The notes under the pieces are model-generated. The model had not been told where the DNA came from, did no database searches, and saw nothing but the letters and a program-made list of their open reading frames with translations. Below, piece after piece: positions 5,755 through 9,330 of a stretch of 9,330 nt of DNA. A program made the position numbers and the translations under genes. Numbering within the stretch: the first letter of the stretch is position 1; each line of letters opens with the position of its first letter. The stretch comes from CAINVV01 sp037140615 (lineage in GTDB: Bacteria; Bacteroidota; Bacteroidia; Bacteroidales; Prolixibacteraceae), in NCBI GenBank assembly GCA_037140615.1, contig JBAXED010000135.1:1-9330 (forward strand), written 5' to 3'.

Positions 5755-8403
5755 ATGAGAAAATTGTTGATCCTTCTATCTTTTATATGTGCGAGTTTCA
5801 ATTTCGCGACAGGACACAACCTCAATGGCAAGATTAAGGACAAGAGTGGTCAGCCGATTCCATTTGCCACCGTTTTTTTCAAAGAAGGTTCACAGGGCAC
5901 AACCACCAACGAAAATGGGATTTTCGATATTGCGCTTCCGCCGGGGAAGTACACAGTTACCTACCGCAGTTTAGGTTTTACGCCAAAAACAGAAACGGTT
6001 ATCCTAACCGAAAAACCACTTTCCATCACAGTCGTTCTTGAGGAGCAGATTCAGGAGATTCAGGAAGTCACCATCAATGCCGGCATTGACAGGGCCTATC
6101 CCATTATGCGCAAGGTCATCAGCCTCTCTTATGTTCACTTGAACCAGATGCAGAGTTATGGTGCCACTGCCTATTTGCGGGGCACAATCAAGGTGGATAA
6201 TATCCCCGGAATATTTCGGAATCAGCTAAGAAAGCAGAACATTGACATTAAGTCGGGCGATATTCTGGTGCAGGAAAGTGTAAATCAGATCACATTCAAG
6301 GCGCCTGACAAATATAACCTGCAGATCAAGTCGATCAACTCATCTTTCCCCAAAGGAATTGATTTCCAGGTGACAGACATGCTGGCATCTAGTTTATATC
6401 AGGACAATATTGATGTTTTAATATCCCCGGTAGGGAAAAATGCCTTCTCACATTACGACTTCACCTACGAAGGATTCAGTTATGAGGGCAAAAATATTGT
6501 CAATAAGATCAAGGTAACACCTAAGCGAAAAAGTAAACTACTATTTGAAGGCACGCTTTACATCATGGAAGATTACTGGTGTTTGAAGCAGGCAGATCTC
6601 AATTTTGACACCCCAATCGGAACTGTAAATCTTTTTATGACCTACGATGAAGTCTCGCCATCCATTTGGTTGCCAGTGAGTCACAAATTTTCGTTCGATG
6701 CGAGCATGATGGGCATCAAAGGTAGTGGAAGGTTTTCTACCTCCATGAAATATACTGATCTGCATTTCAACCAGAGTGTGGTGGATATGCTAAATCTTCC
6801 GGCAAAGACACCTGCAAGTACTCAGACTGAAAAACAAGTAGCTTCGAATGTCGCAAAAGGGAAGAAACCTTCAAGGACACAAGAAAAGAGAAAAGAAAAA
6901 ATTGATGCACTGCTGGAGAAGAAGGATCTGAGCAATCAGGAGATGAATAAACTCTCGCGTTTGATGCAGTCCAACATCAAGCAATCGGCCACAGATTCCA
7001 TCAAAACCCTCGAATTGACCGAATCTGTCAGGGTACAAATTGATCCGAATGCTGCCAAGAGAGACAGCTCCTTTTGGAACACCATGCGTCCGATTCCACT
7101 TGCAGAGGAGGAGTTGCAAAGTTTTCAGAAACGTGATTCTGTTGTGCTTCAGACGGCAAAAAGCAGTAAAACAGTTTCATTCACAAAACGCAAATTTAAT
7201 CCGGGTTCCTTTGCTCCGCTCTTTATCGGTCGACACAAAACATTGGCCGATTCAACCTGGCAATTCAATTATTATGGCCTATTTAATCTTGGCAGGATAA
7301 CCTTCAATGCAGTTGACGGATTTGCTGTGAGTCAGGAGATGCTTTTTACCAAAACCTTCAAACCTGGCCGGTCACTGGAGTTTCGGCCCAAACTAGCCTA
7401 TGCTTTCAACCGGGAAAAGGTGATGGGAAACCTGGGTATCAAATACAACTATGCTCCGATGCATCGTGGAACGTTTGAGATAAACACCGGAATATATTCA
7501 CAGGATTTTAATAGTACTGAACAGGCGATCTCACCTTTCATCAACAGCATCTCTTCCCTGTTTTTTAAGACCAACTTTGCCCGCTTTTATGAATCAAGAT
7601 ATCTTAAAGTTGTCAATCAGGTTGATTTGGCCAACGGACTGGTCCTGCGTACAAAATTCGGATGGGAGAAGACCGCTCAGCTTGAAAATTCTACCAACTT
7701 TTCATTCATTGATAAGCAAAAAAAATATGAGCTAAACCTTCCTGCCAACAATGAAGTGAATGCAGGACAGCTTTCTGATCAGACGATTACAAAGGCCGGG
7801 ATAAGATTGGAATACACGCCAAAATACTATTACAAAATCCGCCATGGCGTAAAAATCATGTCTCAAACCGACTTTCCGACTTTTTACTTAGGATATGAAA
7901 AAGGGGTAAAGAATATTTTCTCAAGCACATCAGATTTCGATTATTTCAGTGCCGGACTAAGCTATTTAATTGAACTAAGTCAGACCTCAAGTCTGGCATG
8001 GGATATCAATGCAGGCTGGTTCTCAAACAACCAACAATTGCATTTTTCTGATTTTGCCCATGTGATGACTCAAACCAGTCCGGTTTTGCCGCATGAATAC
8101 AGGCACTCATTTTACGCGCCAAATTACTACGCACTCTCAACTTCGGATAGGTTTCTCAATGGATTTATCTCTTACAAATCACCCTTCATCCTTCTGAAAT
8201 ACCTTCCTGTACTGAGCAATACCCTCTGGCGTGAAATGATTTGGGCCGGCTATTACAGCTCGCCTTCAAATCCTTATCATATCGAAGCCGGGTATACACT
8301 TCTGGAGTTCTTTTATTCAACCAACGTTGGCGTATTCGTAGGTTTTGACAAGATGAATCTCACAAAAGTCGGATTTAATCTGGCCTTCAGGGTAGCCCTT
8401 TGA
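5755..8403 (+). CDS. Outer-membrane DUF5686 / carboxypeptidase-regulatory-like domain protein
   Basis: The 882-residue protein begins with a signal peptide (MRKLLILLSFICASFNFATG, cleavage near residue 20). A carboxypeptidase-regulatory-like beta-sandwich follows at about 22-105 (GKIKDKSGQPIPFATV, GTTTNENGIFDIALPPGKY, FTPKTETVIL). The DUF5686 region runs from about 112 to the end: a periplasmic part (112-340), a lysine- and glutamate-rich linker (about 355-415), the FWNTMRPIPL motif (440-449), then an alternating aromatic and polar region from about 480 to 882 that looks like an outer-membrane beta-barrel. It lacks the plug domain of a SusC/TonB-dependent receptor, so it is not one. Its substrate and role are unknown. 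I used the ATG at 5755 because it begins the signal peptide cleanly; the TTG two codons upstream adds nothing. The gene stands alone between a palindromic terminator and tandem repeats. Confidence 0.83.
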   Translation: MRKLLILLSFICASFNFATGHNLNGKIKDKSGQPIPFATVFFKEGSQGTTTNENGIFDIALPPGKYTVTYRSLGFTPKTETVILTEKPLSITVVLEEQIQEIQEVTINAGIDRAYPIMRKVISLSYVHLNQMQSYGATAYLRGTIKVDNIPGIFRNQLRKQNIDIKSGDILVQESVNQITFKAPDKYNLQIKSINSSFPKGIDFQVTDMLASSLYQDNIDVLISPVGKNAFSHYDFTYEGFSYEGKNIVNKIKVTPKRKSKLLFEGTLYIMEDYWCLKQADLNFDTPIGTVNLFMTYDEVSPSIWLPVSHKFSFDASMMGIKGSGRFSTSMKYTDLHFNQSVVDMLNLPAKTPASTQTEKQVASNVAKGKKPSRTQEKRKEKIDALLEKKDLSNQEMNKLSRLMQSNIKQSATDSIKTLELTESVRVQIDPNAAKRDSSFWNTMRPIPLAEEELQSFQKRDSVVLQTAKSSKTVSFTKRKFNPGSFAPLFIGRHKTLADSTWQFNYYGLFNLGRITFNAVDGFAVSQEMLFTKTFKPGRSLEFRPKLAYAFNREKVMGNLGIKYNYAPMHRGTFEINTGIYSQDFNSTEQAISPFINSISSLFFKTNFARFYESRYLKVVNQVDLANGLVLRTKFGWEKTAQLENSTNFSFIDKQKKYELNLPANNEVNAGQLSDQTITKAGIRLEYTPKYYYKIRHGVKIMSQTDFPTFYLGYEKGVKNIFSSTSDFDYFSAGLSYLIELSQTSSLAWDINAGWFSNNQQLHFSDFAHVMTQTSPVLPHEYRHSFYAPNYYALSTSDRFLNGFISYKSPFILLKYLPVLSNTLWREMIWAGYYSSPSNPYHIEAGYTLLEFFYSTNVGVFVGFDKMNLTKVGFNLAFRVAL

Positions 8404-8408
8404 AGAAA

Positions 8409-8450
8409 GTTGAGAGTTGAGAGTTGAGAACTGAGAGTTGAGAGTTGAGA
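8409..8450. repeat. GTTGAGA heptamer tandem array
   Basis: Six 7-base units start five bases after the DUF5686 stop codon: three GTTGAGA, one ACTGAGA, then two GTTGAGA. A decayed seventh unit (GTGATGA) may follow. The unit is one base different from the GATGAGA array at 1-62. The array lies in the DUF5686-prmA gap (8404-8548), which holds no gene or hairpin terminator that I can see. Confidence 0.93.
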
Positions 8451-8473
8451 GTGATGAAGTTTGAGCTAAAATA

Positions 8474-8536
8474 AGTACTTTAGGCACTCTAGGCACTTTA
8501 AATACTCTAGGCACTTTTCTAACTTTAGTCACTTTA
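8474..8536. repeat. Degenerate 9-nt tandem array upstream of prmA
   Basis: Seven consecutive 9-base units follow the consensus GGCACTTTA: AGTACTTTA, GGCACTCTA, GGCACTTTA, AATACTCTA, GGCACTTTT, CTAACTTTA, GTCACTTTA, with a decayed eighth to about 8545. The ACTTTA core is best kept and the first three bases vary most. It ends 12 bases before the prmA ATG, so it occupies the place of the promoter or leader. No TAnnTTTG box with a spaced TTTG is found; some units resemble a -7 box (TACTTTAG at 8476-8483). Confidence 0.88.
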
Positions 8537-8548
8537 GTTCACTTCTCC

Positions 8549-9330
8549 ATGGAATACACAAAGGTAACCTGCACCCTTAAACCGGATACTGAGCTCGCCA
8601 GAGAAATACTGATGGCAGAGTTTGGCAATGCAGGCTTCGAGAGTTTTGTCGAAACGGAAACGAGTATTGAAGCATACATCCCCTCAGGAAATTATACACC
8701 GGAATTGCTTCTTGCCGATAATCTGCAGCAGAACGATTTTTTTACTTTTCACCATACCATTGAAGTAATTGCCGACCAAAACTGGAATGAAGTGTGGGAG
8801 CAAAATTATTTTGAGCCATTGCTGATTGAGGATCAATGCACGATTCATGCGCCATTTCACGATACTTATCCTGAAGCCAGGTTTCAAATTATTATCAATC
8901 CCCGGATGGCTTTTGGGACCGGAAACCACGAAACCACACACCTGATGATCAAGGCTATGCTGGAATTAGATTTCAATGGTAAGCATGTTCTGGATATGGG
9001 CTGTGGATCAGGTATTCTCTCGATCCTTGCCTCCATGAAGGGAGCCGGGGAAATTTTGGCGATTGACATCGATGAATGGTCGGTTAACAACTCCATCGAA
9101 AATGCAGAACTTAATCAGATCGGCAACATCCTGGTAAGATTGGGCGATGCAAGTTTTCTCTCAGACCAGCAATTTGAAGTTATTCTCGCCAATATTCAGC
9201 GGAACATTTTGTTGCAGGATATGCCGGCCTATCGAAAAGTACTGAAGCCAAATGGAGTACTTGTCATGAGTGGATTTTATACGGCAGATCTTGATTCAAT
9301 AAAAGTAAAAGCAGGTTCTCTTGGATTACA
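8549..9330 (+). CDS. prmA: Ribosomal protein L11 methyltransferase (PrmA), 3' end outside window
   Basis: This S-adenosylmethionine-dependent enzyme trimethylates amino groups of ribosomal protein L11. The frame is open from the ATG at 8549 to the window edge, 260 codons; Bacteroidota homologues are about 275-280 residues, so only the last few tens of bases should be missing. An N-terminal L11-recognition domain (1-95, including NWNEVWEQNYFEP at 78-90) is followed by the Rossmann methyltransferase domain: FGTGNHETT (122-130), the SAM-binding DMGCGSGIL (149-157), the acidic AIDID (171-175) and ANIQRNILL (214-222, matching the ANINRN-type motif IV). The start is set by the family N-terminus (MEYTKVTCTL). 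No frameshift or missing key residue is seen. Short tandem repeats directly precede the gene. Confidence 0.95.
   Translation, partial: MEYTKVTCTLKPDTELAREILMAEFGNAGFESFVETETSIEAYIPSGNYTPELLLADNLQQNDFFTFHHTIEVIADQNWNEVWEQNYFEPLLIEDQCTIHAPFHDTYPEARFQIIINPRMAFGTGNHETTHLMIKAMLELDFNGKHVLDMGCGSGILSILASMKGAGEILAIDIDEWSVNNSIENAELNQIGNILVRLGDASFLSDQQFEVILANIQRNILLQDMPAYRKVLKPNGVLVMSGFYTADLDSIKVKAGSLGL

Noticed and set aside
8317..8532. Minus-strand open frame with repeated KVP-like and STLNSQ units
   Set aside because: It is produced by the 9-base and 7-base repeats themselves plus the antisense of the DUF5686 end; no start context or family supports it.

Overview
The window looks like a chromosomal segment from a member of the Bacteroidota. 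The signs are: folP followed directly by cdaA, a DUF1599 gene overlapping a BT_3928/DoxX-like gene and then tpiA, a large carboxypeptidase-regulatory-like/DUF5686 outer-membrane protein, no clear Shine-Dalgarno sites, and upstream elements matching the TAnnTTTG -7 box typical of this phylum. The order or genus cannot be told from the window.

Layout. A GATGAGA heptamer array fills the left end (1-62). On the minus strand, folP (870-1739) and cdaA (83-865) form a tight pair for folate synthesis and c-di-AMP synthesis. Divergent from them, on the plus strand, is a two-gene HEPN-MNT toxin-antitoxin module (1964-2903). Its antitoxin carries an extra N-terminal DNA-binding domain, and a strongly symmetric operator-like sequence overlaps its promoter and start codon. 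Next come a duplicated DUF1599 gene (3061-3606) and a membrane gene of the BT_3928/DoxX type (3603-4742), which overlap by ATGA. tpiA (4843-5601) follows with its own promoter and ends at a perfect 44-bp palindrome. A DUF5686 outer-membrane gene (5755-8403) is followed by two different short tandem arrays (7-nt and 9-nt units). The last gene is prmA (8549 to the window end), cut off near its 3' end.

How the parts relate. Most genes are housekeeping: folate, second messenger, glycolysis and ribosomal protein methylation. The toxin-antitoxin module and the DUF5686 gene look like later additions to this core block. The module is the most system-like item: an MNT nucleotidyltransferase that should neutralise the HEPN RNase by modifying a tyrosine in its RX4HXY motif, fused to an HTH domain that probably represses its own promoter. 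The HEPN-MNT pairing is a known class (type VII toxin-antitoxin); the HTH fusion and the operator layout are the less ordinary parts. No CRISPR array, tRNA, rRNA, transposase or prophage was seen.
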